Source of the DNA: Leucobacter komagatae
GTDB lineage: Bacteria; Actinomycetota; Actinomycetes; Actinomycetales; Microbacteriaceae
Direction: 5' to 3'
Length of the DNA stretch: 64,000 bases
Assembly (NCBI RefSeq): GCF_006716085.1
Contig: NZ_VFON01000002.1
Span: 1 to 64,000 of the forward strand
Numbering within the stretch: position 1 is the stretch's first letter; each line of letters begins with the position of its first letter. A model generated the notes under the pieces. That model was not told the DNA's origin and made no database searches. It was given only the letters and a program-made list of their open reading frames with translations. Made by a program: the position numbers and the translations under genes. Below, piece by piece: positions 36,876-44,617 of this stretch.

Positions 36876-37894
36876 GATTTATCCAATGCGGTACGGGGAT
36901 CCAGCAGGATCAGCAGGACGTCGATAACGAGGTTGATGAGCAGCACCACTGCCCCGTAGAAGATGATGATCGCCTGAACGAGCGGGTAGTCCTTGCCCTG
37001 GATCGACTGGACGATGACGCCGCCGAGGCCGGGCCACGCGAAAATACCCTCGACGATGACGGTTCCCGCGATCATGCCGCCGAGCGCCATGCCCGAGATC
37101 GTCAGCGTCGACGTGAGCAGGTTCGGAAGCACGTGCTTGCGGTACAGGCGCACCGGCGACATGCGCCGCGCTCGGGCGGTGCGAACGTAGTCCTGCTGCA
37201 GCACGGTGAGCGTCTCGGCCCGCACGATGCGGGTGAGGCCCGCGGCCGGCCCGAAGGCCAGCGCCGTGACCGGCAGGATATACGACGTGAAATCCTCCCT
37301 TCCCGCGACCGGCAGCAGGTCGAGCGTCACCGCGAAGAAGTAGACGAGCAGGATCCCGGCGAGGAACTCGGGGATGAGCGCGAGCACCGCGGTCACCGAG
37401 TTGAAGCCGGCGTCGACGCCGGGGCGACGTTCGCCGTGCGTGAGCGCACCAAATGTCAGGCCGAGGCAAACCGCGACGAAGAGCGCGATCGCGACGGCCG
37501 ACCACGCGATCTCAAGCGTCGCAGGAGCGCGCTGCATGATGACGTCGATCACCGGCATGCGCGAGCTGATCGACTCACCGAGGTCGCCCGTGAAGAGCCC
37601 CTTCCAGAACGAGAAGTACTGGACGATGACCGGCCGGTCGAGGCCGAGCTCGACGCGACGCGCTTCGACGGCTTCGGGCGAGGCGTTCTCGCCGGCCGAC
37701 ACGCGCGCGGGGTCGCCGGGGATGAGCTGCATCAGCAAGAACGTGACCGTGATGAGCACGAACATCGAGACAACGAAGTAGCCGCCGCGGCGGAGCAGGT
37801 ACGCTGCCCAGGGCTTGCGGGCCAAGAACGACTCCCGCTTCTGCGGTTTGGGTGTCTCAGTGTCCGTTATTGGACTCGCAGAAATTGCTGGCAT
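36872..37894 (-). CDS. Peptide ABC transporter permease (DppB-like)
   Basis: 340 residues from the ATG at 37894, which follows a clear gaggagag site; the open frame to 38011 has no such site. A basic/polar N-terminal tail of about 33 residues precedes the first helix (YFVVSMFVLITVTFLLMQLI), followed by the DppB-specific PGDPARVSAG and LGLDRPVIVQYFSFWKGL. Five further helices and the cytoplasmic coupling motif (DYVRTARARRMSPVRLYRKH) follow. It is the first gene of the minus-strand locus; the 211-base region between it and the divergent D-aminopeptidase gene should hold the main promoters. Confidence 0.92.
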   Translation of the reverse strand: MPAISASPITDTETPKPQKRESFLARKPWAAYLLRRGGYFVVSMFVLITVTFLLMQLIPGDPARVSAGENASPEAVEARRVELGLDRPVIVQYFSFWKGLFTGDLGESISSRMPVIDVIMQRAPATLEIAWSAVAIALFVAVCLGLTFGALTHGERRPGVDAGFNSVTAVLALIPEFLAGILLVYFFAVTLDLLPVAGREDFTSYILPVTALAFGPAAGLTRIVRAETLTVLQQDYVRTARARRMSPVRLYRKHVLPNLLTSTLTISGMALGGMIAGTVIVEGIFAWPGLGGVIVQSIQGKDYPLVQAIIIFYGAVVLLINLVIDVLLILLDPRTALDKS

Positions 37895-38105
37895 GCGCTC
37901 TCCTCGCCGTTGGGTCGTAGCTGCTCTGTTCAGTATTGCGGAGAAGGGAATCGTGTCGCATTGTCGGACGCGCCAAGCAACGAACCCAAAAACTGTTCTG
38001 CCTACCAACATCGGCTTCTGGATACCTCATAGGCTTCGAGATTGGAGGCCTTACGCTTCGCGACGGTGCGACGCCGCCGCTTCACATCCCCTGGAAAGGT
38101 AAGTA

Positions 38106-38948
38106 ATGCGCGTATACATTTCGATCGATATGGAGGGTGTCGCCGGCATCGCCACGATGGACCAGGTTGTCCGAGGCGGCCACGGCTACCCGCGCGCACA
38201 GCAGCTCATGACCGGCGAGGCGAACGCGGCCATCGAGGGAGCATTCGCGGGCGGCGCGACCGAGGTGACCATCAACGACAGCCACGGCACGATGGACAAC
38301 CTCATTCACGAGGACCTCGACCAGCGCGCCCGCGTCGTGTTCGGCAGCCCCAAGCTTGACTGTATGGCCGAGGGCATCGACAAAGACCACGACGTCGCGC
38401 TCTTCATCGGCTACCACGCGGCCGCAGGAGGGCCCGGGGTCATGGCGCACACCTACTCATCGCTCTTCGCCGAGGTGCGCGTCAACGGCACCTCGGTCTC
38501 CGAGGCCGACGTAAACGCGCTGCAGGCGGCCGCGGTCGGCGTACCCGTCGCGCTCCTCACCGGCGACGACGTGATCTGCGCCGACATCGCGGCCTCCCTC
38601 CCCGGCATTGCGACGGTGACCGTGAAAGACTCGCACGGCTACAACGCGGCTGACTCCGTCTCCCCCACCGAGTCGCGCCGCCTCATCCACGACGCGGCGA
38701 AGCGCGCCGTGGAGAACGCCTCGTCACTCACCGTCGCCCCCACCCCCGAGATCATCGAGGTGGAGATCGATATGCCGAACATCCCCTCCGCGGAACTCGC
38801 GCAGATGATCCCGACGGCAGAGCGCACCGCGATCCGCACGATCAAGCTCACCGCGCGCTCGCCGCGCGAGGCCGTGAACTTCATCACCGCGTGCTACCAG
38901 TTCGCCGCCGCGTCGCTGCGCGGCATGCTGCCGCTCATCAACCGCTAA
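38106..38948 (+). CDS. dppA: M55-family D-aminopeptidase DppA-like
   Basis: 280 residues, close to the 274 of Bacillus subtilis DppA, a self-compartmentalising zinc D-aminopeptidase that removes N-terminal D-amino acids from peptides. The N-terminus YISIDMEGVAGI (Asp and Glu metal ligands), TINDSHGTMDNL, and FIGYHAAAGGPGVMAHTYSS (His ligand) are the metal-site segments. A good ribosome-binding site (gaaaggtaag) precedes the ATG. Divergent from the peptide transporter operon, as expected for a companion of peptide uptake; ended by a strong hairpin. Confidence 0.93.
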   Translation: MRVYISIDMEGVAGIATMDQVVRGGHGYPRAQQLMTGEANAAIEGAFAGGATEVTINDSHGTMDNLIHEDLDQRARVVFGSPKLDCMAEGIDKDHDVALFIGYHAAAGGPGVMAHTYSSLFAEVRVNGTSVSEADVNALQAAAVGVPVALLTGDDVICADIAASLPGIATVTVKDSHGYNAADSVSPTESRRLIHDAAKRAVENASSLTVAPTPEIIEVEIDMPNIPSAELAQMIPTAERTAIRTIKLTARSPREAVNFITACYQFAAASLRGMLPLINR

Positions 38949-38960
38949 CCAGCACACGCG

Positions 38961-38996
38961 CAAGAGCCCGGGCCCTTAGCGGGGCCCGGGCTCTTG
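38961..38996 (+). terminator. Terminator after dppA
   Basis: Perfect 15-bp stem (caagagcccgggccc / gggcccgggctcttg), six-base loop, 12 bases after the stop; also lies beyond the end of the convergent serine hydrolase gene. Confidence 0.85.
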
Positions 38997-39025
38997 TGTT
39001 CTCGCCAGGCGGCTGAGAACTCGAG

Positions 39026-39928
39026 CTAGCCGAGTGCGTCGGAGAGCAGGCGCGCGATGTCACCGATCGCGCGGTCTGCCGCAGGGTTGCGCGACTGCAG
39101 CGTCTTGCCGCGCAGGAAGACGGCGATCGCGTGGCGCTTGCCACCCGGGAACTCGACCACACCGATCTCGTTGCGCACCATGCCGATCGTGCCGGTCTTG
39201 CCGCTGATCTTCACGTCGTCACGCGGGAAGCCGGCGCTCAGGCGGTGCGGCCACACCTGCATACCGAGGATGCGGCGCGCCTCGGCGCACGCCTCGGGCG
39301 TCGCCGCGGCGTCCGTCCAGATCTGCTGCAGAAGCGACGTCGCCTCGCGCGGCGTCGTGCGGTTGGTCTTTTCAGGGGTCGCGGCGGTGAAGGTCGCGGC
39401 GGTGTCGTAGTCCACGCTCGCCATGCCGTCGATGGTGCCGATGCCGGCCGCCGCGAGATCCTTCGCGATGTCGTCGAAAATCACCGAGCAGTCACCGGTG
39501 AGCTGCGTGCCTGGCAGCCCGAGCTCACGCATCGTCGAGTTGACGCGATCCACAGTGACAAGCCCGGTGACGATGTCGGTCGCCGCGTTGTCGCTCACCG
39601 TGATCATCGAGGTCGCGATGTCGCGCAGCGACCAGTCGGCGACGTCCGAGAACACGCTCAGGCCCGTGGGGCCCATGGTTGCCTCCGACGGCGATACCTC
39701 GATGCGCTGCGCGGGGTCAAGCTCTCCCGCGGCCACCTGGCGCACGTACTCGACGAGCACGGGAACTTTGAAGACCGAGGCCGTCACGGTGGGGTCGTCA
39801 GAGCGGAAGCCGACCTCTCGACCTGTGTCAATGTCACGGGCGTGCGCGAACGCGAACACCCCCGCGTCTTCGGCGACCTTGGCGATCTGGGCGGTGAGGG
39901 TATCTTCATCGATAAGTTTCGTGCTCAT
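39026..39928 (-). CDS. Class A beta-lactamase-fold serine hydrolase without signal peptide
   Basis: 300 residues from the ATG at 39928 (MSTKLIDEDT); an ATG at 39985 adds 19 residues that do not form a proper signal peptide. The three class A motifs are present: S-V-F-K with nucleophile Ser51, S-D-N at 112-114 (ITVSDNAATD) and K-T-G in ISGKTGTIG. The classical Glu166 region (omega loop) does not line up clearly in this reading, so beta-lactam deacylation may be poor. Cytoplasmic location and the position among D-peptide genes suggest hydrolysis of D-amino-acid amides or peptides, but penicillin recognition or plain esterase activity is equally possible. Confidence 0.8.
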   Translation of the reverse strand: MSTKLIDEDTLTAQIAKVAEDAGVFAFAHARDIDTGREVGFRSDDPTVTASVFKVPVLVEYVRQVAAGELDPAQRIEVSPSEATMGPTGLSVFSDVADWSLRDIATSMITVSDNAATDIVTGLVTVDRVNSTMRELGLPGTQLTGDCSVIFDDIAKDLAAAGIGTIDGMASVDYDTAATFTAATPEKTNRTTPREATSLLQQIWTDAAATPEACAEARRILGMQVWPHRLSAGFPRDDVKISGKTGTIGMVRNEIGVVEFPGGKRHAIAVFLRGKTLQSRNPAADRAIGDIARLLSDALG

Positions 39929-40009
39929 ACTGAGCAGACTAGTGGCAGCTGCGACGCGCGACGTTGTGAGCACAGACGAGAGCACCCACCCCGGTTCGTC
40001 CCACAGAAC

Positions 40010-40046
40010 AACGCACCCGTCCGGCTTGTGGCCAGGCGGGTGCGTT
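40010..40046 (-). terminator. Terminator after the amino-acid dehydrogenase gene
   Basis: 10-bp stem (aacgcacccg / cgggtgcgtt) around a partly paired loop, 22 bases beyond the dehydrogenase stop on the minus strand. Confidence 0.7.
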
Positions 40047-40067
40047 GCGGAATCCCGTGTGAGAGCG

Positions 40068-41150
40068 CTACTTTCCGAGCAGCTCGTTCACGAGGTTGTC
40101 TGCGGCGACCACTGTGGTGATGCCGCGAGCTTCGGCCTCGTCGAAGACGCGCGAGAGCGTGTCGCCGATCGCGTCGATGCGCGCGATGCGCTCGTCGATC
40201 GTGTCGCCCTCGGCACCGAGGTAGAGCACGCCGCCGGCGTTGACGAGGTAGTCGGGGGCGTAGAGTATCCCGCGCGAGGCGAGCTGTTCCGCGCCGGTCG
40301 CCTGCGCGAGCTGGTTGTTGGCAGGGCCGACGACCGCGGCGACCTCGAGCTCGTCGATCACCTGCGGCGAGAGCATGCCGCCGACGCCCGCGGGCATGAA
40401 GACGTCCGCGGGAACGCGGTGAGCTTCGGCGGGCGCGACCCAGTCGGCGCCGAGCTCACGAGCGAGCTCCTGCTTCGCGTCGTTGATGTCCGACAGGGTG
40501 AGCACGGCGCCCTCGGCGGCGAGGCGCTCGGCGAGCGCGGATCCTACGTGGCCAAGACCCACGATCGTGATCTTGCGCCCCTTGGGGTCGGTGCTGCCGT
40601 GTGTGCGGCGGAGCGTCTCGCGGAGCGCGGAGTAGACGCCGCGCGCCGTGTAGGCACCCGGGTCACCGAGGCCACCCTGGTCGGCTGGCAGGCCGACGGC
40701 GTGCTCGGTGAGCTCGGAGACGACGGCCATGTCGGCCGCGGTCGTGCCGACGTCTTCGGCGGTGAGGTATGCGCCGCCGAGCGCCTCGACGGCGTCGCCG
40801 AGGTCGAGGAACGCGTTCCGTCGCAGTTCGCCCGTAAGCTGCTGGCCCGGCTCAAGCACGATAACTGACTTGCCTCCGCCGAGCTGGAGGCCAGCGAGCG
40901 CGTTCTTCGAGGTCATGCCCCGCGACAGGCGCAGCGCGTCGGCGAGCGCCTCGCCCCAGCCGCTGTAGCTCCACACGCGGCACCCGCCGAGCGCGGGGCC
41001 GAGCTTGGTGCTGTGCACGGCGACGATAATCGTGAGCCCCGAACGGGCCCCCGTCGAAATGTTGACCTTCTCGTGGTCGAGGAACGGAAACGAACCGGCG
41101 ACGTTCTCATCGGCGAGAGCGGGCTGGGCCAGGGTAGAAGCACTAGTCAT
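40068..41150 (-). CDS. Glu/Leu/Phe/Val dehydrogenase family protein (Leu/Val dehydrogenase-like)
   Basis: 360 residues, NAD-dependent oxidative deamination of branched-chain or aromatic amino acids. The substrate/catalytic segments are GPALGGCRVW, then AGLQLGGGKSVIVL (catalytic Lys) and YLTAEDVGTT; the dinucleotide fold is ITIVGLGHVGSALAERL. The length is that of leucine/valine dehydrogenases rather than of glutamate dehydrogenases (about 450). It is divergent from an Lrp-type regulator. Together with the neighbouring D-peptide genes it would feed freed L-amino acids to 2-oxo acids. Confidence 0.9.
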   Translation of the reverse strand: MTSASTLAQPALADENVAGSFPFLDHEKVNISTGARSGLTIIVAVHSTKLGPALGGCRVWSYSGWGEALADALRLSRGMTSKNALAGLQLGGGKSVIVLEPGQQLTGELRRNAFLDLGDAVEALGGAYLTAEDVGTTAADMAVVSELTEHAVGLPADQGGLGDPGAYTARGVYSALRETLRRTHGSTDPKGRKITIVGLGHVGSALAERLAAEGAVLTLSDINDAKQELARELGADWVAPAEAHRVPADVFMPAGVGGMLSPQVIDELEVAAVVGPANNQLAQATGAEQLASRGILYAPDYLVNAGGVLYLGAEGDTIDERIARIDAIGDTLSRVFDEAEARGITTVVAADNLVNELLGK

Positions 41151-41200
41151 GCAGAGAATTCAATCGAGCACTAGCGAATCCGACAAGTGGCGCCCGAGTT

Positions 41201-41219
41201 ATTGATCGTTTTGATCGAT
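41201..41219. promoter_or_regulatory. Candidate Lrp-type operator
   Basis: Imperfect dyad ATTGATC-gtttt-GATCGAT in the 103-base gap between the divergent dehydrogenase and lrp-like genes, 35 bases before the regulator start. It is AT-richer than its surroundings, as expected for Lrp/AsnC sites. No experimental support. Confidence 0.4.
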
Positions 41220-41253
41220 GCATTCACATCCGGGTGGGACTACCTTGAACAGT

Positions 41254-41706
41254 ATGCATGTCCTTGACGCCACCGACCGCCGGATCCTCACGGTCCTCGA
41301 CGCCGAGCCGCGGGCCACCGTGCAGGCCATCGCGTACCGGCTCGGGCTCGCGCGCGGCACGGTGCACACCCGGCTCGACAAGCTGCAGACCTCGGGCGCC
41401 CTCAGAGCAAACTCGCTACGCCTCGACCCGCCGGCCCTCGGCTGGCCGTTGCGCGCCCGCATCACGGCCGAGGCAAATCAGGAAGAGCTCGAGGGCATGA
41501 TTGCCGACCTCGAGCTCATCCCTGAGATCACCGAGTGCTTCGCCGTCTCTGGCCCGAGCGACCTCGCGATCGAGATCGTCGCCCGCGACGCCGACGACGT
41601 CTACCGCGTCACGCAAGAGATCATGAAGTGCCGCGGCGTCATCCGCACGTCGACCGCCATCATGCTCCGCGGGCTGATCGCTAGGCGCCAGCACCAGCTG
41701 CTGTAG
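41254..41706 (+). CDS. Lrp/AsnC-family transcriptional regulator
   Basis: 150 residues from the ATG at 41254 (MHVLDATDRRIL); an ATG at 41218 adds 12 residues. The N-terminal winged helix is DATDRRILTVLDAEPRATVQ followed by YRLGLARGTVHTRLDKL; the RAM (effector-binding) domain follows (ECFAVSGPSDLAIEIVARDADD). Divergent from the amino-acid dehydrogenase gene, a common pairing in which the regulator senses the amino acid and controls the dehydrogenase. Confidence 0.92.
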   Translation: MHVLDATDRRILTVLDAEPRATVQAIAYRLGLARGTVHTRLDKLQTSGALRANSLRLDPPALGWPLRARITAEANQEELEGMIADLELIPEITECFAVSGPSDLAIEIVARDADDVYRVTQEIMKCRGVIRTSTAIMLRGLIARRQHQLL

Positions 41707-41729
41707 CGGCGCGGGACGTGGCGCCTTCG

Positions 41730-43637
41730 TCAGTTGCGGTCGAGGAAAGCCCCCGCCAGGAACTCGCCAAGCGCCTCCGGTGCGTCGAGCGGGAGCACCG
41801 CGGCGACATACTGGTCGGGCCTCACAACGACGACCGCGCCGTCGCGACTGACGTCGCGCAGCTCGAAGATGTCTTCGTCAGCGTTCGCCGCGTAGATCTT
41901 CTCGTAGTCGGTCATGCCAAGCGGGCCCGATGCAGGCAGGAAGAGCTTCGACTGCTGCTCGAGGCGAACTTCGCGGTGCGGCTGCTGCAGCACGGCCTTC
42001 ACGTCGAAGATCGAGTCGAGGTCTGCGCCCGCGGGAGTGAACCGCTTGATCGGTGACGCCTCGTTCCCAAGCATCCAGTCGGCCCAGCGCCCGAGCCGCT
42101 CGCCCGACCGGTCGGCGAACGCGTACACGCGGTAGCGCCCGTCAGCACGGTGGTGGTGGCCGAGGTGCACGGGCACGGCATCCGCAACGCGAGTCGTCAT
42201 GACTGACTTGAACCGCTTGCCGATCGGGAAGCCCGCGGCGAGCGCCTGGTACTCGAGGCCACTCGTGAGCATCGAGTCGGTGTACTCCGTCATGAAGCCC
42301 GCGGGGAACTCGGCGGTCTGCACATAGAACTCCTCAAGCTGCGAGGGCGAGTCGAACTCCTCGGGCTTCTTTGCCATGAGCGTCGACCACTCGCGGTCAA
42401 AGTCGATGAGGTTCTTTGCGGTCACGCGGCGCTCCTCCGAGTAGGTCCCGAGCAGCGACTCGGGGCTGCGCCCGTCAAGAACATAGCCGAGCTTCCAACC
42501 CAGGTTCCAGCCGTCCTGCATCGAGACGTTCATGCCCTGGCCCGCCTTCGCGCTGTGCGTATGGCAGGCGTCGCCCATCAGGAACACGCGGCCTTTGCCG
42601 TCGGGCGACGTCTCGGCGTCGTCGAAGCGGTCGGTGAGCCGGTGGCCCACCTCGTACACGCTGTGCCACGGAACGTCGCGAACGTCGATCGTGTAGGGGC
42701 TGAGGATCGCGTTCGCTTTGGCGATCACGTCCTCGAGCGGCGTGTCCCGGACCCGGCGGTCGTCACCCTCGGCGACCTCGCCGAGATCGACGTAGATCCG
42801 GCACAGGTGGTTCCCCTCGCGCGGAATATGCAAGATGCTTCCGGCCTCGGAGTGGATGATGCACTTCTTGCGAATGTCAGGGAAGTCGGTCACGGCGAGC
42901 ACGTCCATGACGCCCCAGGCATGCATCGACGTCGACCCCGAAAGCGACCCGCCGATCGACCGGCGCACGCGGGAGCTGGCCCCGTCTGCACCGATCACGT
43001 ACTTCGCCCGCACGACGCGCGTCTTGCCGCGCGCGGCGTCAGACGAGGCATCGGCGTTAATACCTGCGCCACTCTGGCCGGTGACCTCGCGAAGCGTGAC
43101 CGCGACGGGGTACTCCCCCGAGCCAACTTCGAGCCCTTCGAACTCGTAGCCGTAATCGACGTCACCGCGTGCGGGCGCCCTGCGCGCATACTCGGCGAAA
43201 TAGTCGATCACGCGGGCCTGATTCACGATGAGGTGCGGGAACTCGCTGATGCCCGCCGGGTCATCGTCGGTGACCGAGCTGCGTACGATGTGCGCGGGGT
43301 TCTCGGGGTCGGGCGTCCAGAAGTTCGTCTCGGTGATCTGGTAGGCCTCGTCAATGATCTGGCGGGCGAACCCAAAGGCCTGGAACGTCTCAACGCTGCG
43401 AGCCTGGATCCCGTCGGCCTGGCCGAGCACAAGGCGCGAGTCGCGGCGCTCGACGACACGGGTGACGACGTTCGGGAACTGGGCGAGCTGCGCGGCCGCG
43501 ACGATTCCGGCGGGGCCCGAGCCGACGATCAAGACGTCAACTTCGTCGGGCAGCTCGTCGGGGCGGTTCAGCCCCACGCCGTCGGCTGGCAGCACGCGAG
43601 GATCCGTGGAAACATAGCCATGATGGTGGAACTGCAT
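41730..43637 (-). CDS. FAD-dependent aromatic monooxygenase (3-hydroxybenzoate 4-monooxygenase / phenol 2-monooxygenase-like)
   Basis: 635 residues. The FAD-binding fold starts at DVLIVGSGPAGIVAAAQLA (about residue 34), with LGQADGIQARSVETFQAFG conserved in this subgroup, the NAD(P)H/FAD motif in YVIGADGASSRVRRSIGG and the ribityl-binding GD motif in RVFLMGDACHTHSAKAGQGM. The C-terminal 180 residues are the thioredoxin-like phenol-hydroxylase dimerisation domain. Length and the N-terminus (MQFHHHGYVS) match 3-hydroxybenzoate 4-hydroxylases, about 639 residues. The ring substrate is inferred. Divergent from an IclR regulator with a perfect dyad between them. Confidence 0.87.
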   Translation of the reverse strand: MQFHHHGYVSTDPRVLPADGVGLNRPDELPDEVDVLIVGSGPAGIVAAAQLAQFPNVVTRVVERRDSRLVLGQADGIQARSVETFQAFGFARQIIDEAYQITETNFWTPDPENPAHIVRSSVTDDDPAGISEFPHLIVNQARVIDYFAEYARRAPARGDVDYGYEFEGLEVGSGEYPVAVTLREVTGQSGAGINADASSDAARGKTRVVRAKYVIGADGASSRVRRSIGGSLSGSTSMHAWGVMDVLAVTDFPDIRKKCIIHSEAGSILHIPREGNHLCRIYVDLGEVAEGDDRRVRDTPLEDVIAKANAILSPYTIDVRDVPWHSVYEVGHRLTDRFDDAETSPDGKGRVFLMGDACHTHSAKAGQGMNVSMQDGWNLGWKLGYVLDGRSPESLLGTYSEERRVTAKNLIDFDREWSTLMAKKPEEFDSPSQLEEFYVQTAEFPAGFMTEYTDSMLTSGLEYQALAAGFPIGKRFKSVMTTRVADAVPVHLGHHHRADGRYRVYAFADRSGERLGRWADWMLGNEASPIKRFTPAGADLDSIFDVKAVLQQPHREVRLEQQSKLFLPASGPLGMTDYEKIYAANADEDIFELRDVSRDGAVVVVRPDQYVAAVLPLDAPEALGEFLAGAFLDRN

Positions 43638-43671
43638 GCGTGAACCTCACTTCATTGTGCCCGAGAGCCGT

Positions 43672-43690
43672 GTGTTCGATAGTTGAACAC
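43672..43690. promoter_or_regulatory. IclR-type operator dyad, copy 1
   Basis: Perfect inverted repeat GTGTTC-GATAGTT-GAACAC, 35 bases before the monooxygenase start and 80 before the IclR gene. A copy with 16 of 19 identical positions stands before the MHS transporter at 49655-49673. Likely operator of the adjacent IclR-type regulator. Confidence 0.6.
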
Positions 43691-43769
43691 TAAATTCGAA
43701 TACTGCACACCAGTGTATGGGTGCGGGGCACATCGCACAACACCGACCGACAACAACCGAGGAGAGCCA

Positions 43770-44474
43770 TTGGCCACGACACAGCCCGCCGGCTCGCAGA
43801 CGCTCGCACGCGGCCTGCGAGCGCTCGAGATCCTCGCCGAGGCGCGCTCCCCGATCTCCATCGCACGGCTCTCCGAAGAGCTCGGCGTACACCGCTCGAA
43901 CACGTACCGGCTCCTGCGCACGCTTGAGGAGCACAGGTTCGCGATCCGGGACGACGCCGGCCTTATTCGCTTGGGCCCGCGGATCGCCGCCCTTGCCCAC
44001 GGCGTCGCACCGCACCTGACTACCGCCGCGGCCCCCGTGCTCACGGAGCTCGCGCACGACCTCGGCATGACCGCGTTTCTCACCGTGCTCGACGCGGGCG
44101 ACATCGTCACCCTCGCATCGGTCGAACCGGGCAACGTCGACGCGAGCATCGCCCGCAACCCGGGCGTTCGTCACCCGTGGGATCGCGGCGCCCCGGGCCA
44201 CGCGATCGAATCAACACTGTCGCCCGCCGAGCGGGAGGCGATCCTTGGCACCCCCGAGGTGAGCGCCGCAGCGCTTGAGGCCCGCGAGCTCGGATACGCG
44301 CTCAGCGAGAGCGAGGTCATCGATGGCGTGACCTCAATCGCCGTCCCGCTGCGCATCCCCGGCGAGCCCCCGGCCGCGATCGCGATCGTCCATTTCCGCC
44401 TCCCCGAGTCCGTCGACGAGGTCGCCGCGCGCCTGCACCGCGCGGTGCGAGAGGTGCTCGCAAGCTACCGGTGA
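43770..44474 (+). CDS. IclR-family transcriptional regulator
   Basis: 234 residues from a TTG at 43770, chosen because gaggag precedes it by seven bases and the helix-turn-helix begins directly after (TLARGLRALEILAEARSPIS, then ELGVHRSNTYRLLRTLEEH). The C-terminal effector domain runs from about residue 80 (FLTVLDAGDIVTLASVEPGN, then GAPGHAIESTLSPAERE). Divergent from the aromatic monooxygenase, it is the natural controller of that gene, possibly also of the ThDP enzyme directly downstream and the transporter at 48.2-49.6 kb. Confidence 0.88.
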   Translation: MATTQPAGSQTLARGLRALEILAEARSPISIARLSEELGVHRSNTYRLLRTLEEHRFAIRDDAGLIRLGPRIAALAHGVAPHLTTAAAPVLTELAHDLGMTAFLTVLDAGDIVTLASVEPGNVDASIARNPGVRHPWDRGAPGHAIESTLSPAEREAILGTPEVSAAALEARELGYALSESEVIDGVTSIAVPLRIPGEPPAAIAIVHFRLPESVDEVAARLHRAVREVLASYR

Positions 44475-44617
44475 GCCGGCATCACGCCGATCCGCTACAC
44501 TACAGATTGTCCACCCGGCCAGGCCGGGTAAGGCACCCGAAAAAGGGGCGCTGCTGCGAGCACTCGCGAGACATACACGGTCACCATTCACCGCTCGATC
44601 CAACGAAGGATTCGCAG

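Noticed and set aside
39026-39928. Acquired antibiotic-resistance beta-lactamase
   Set aside because: No signal peptide, no evident deacylation Glu and a location among peptide-catabolism genes; resistance is not supported.
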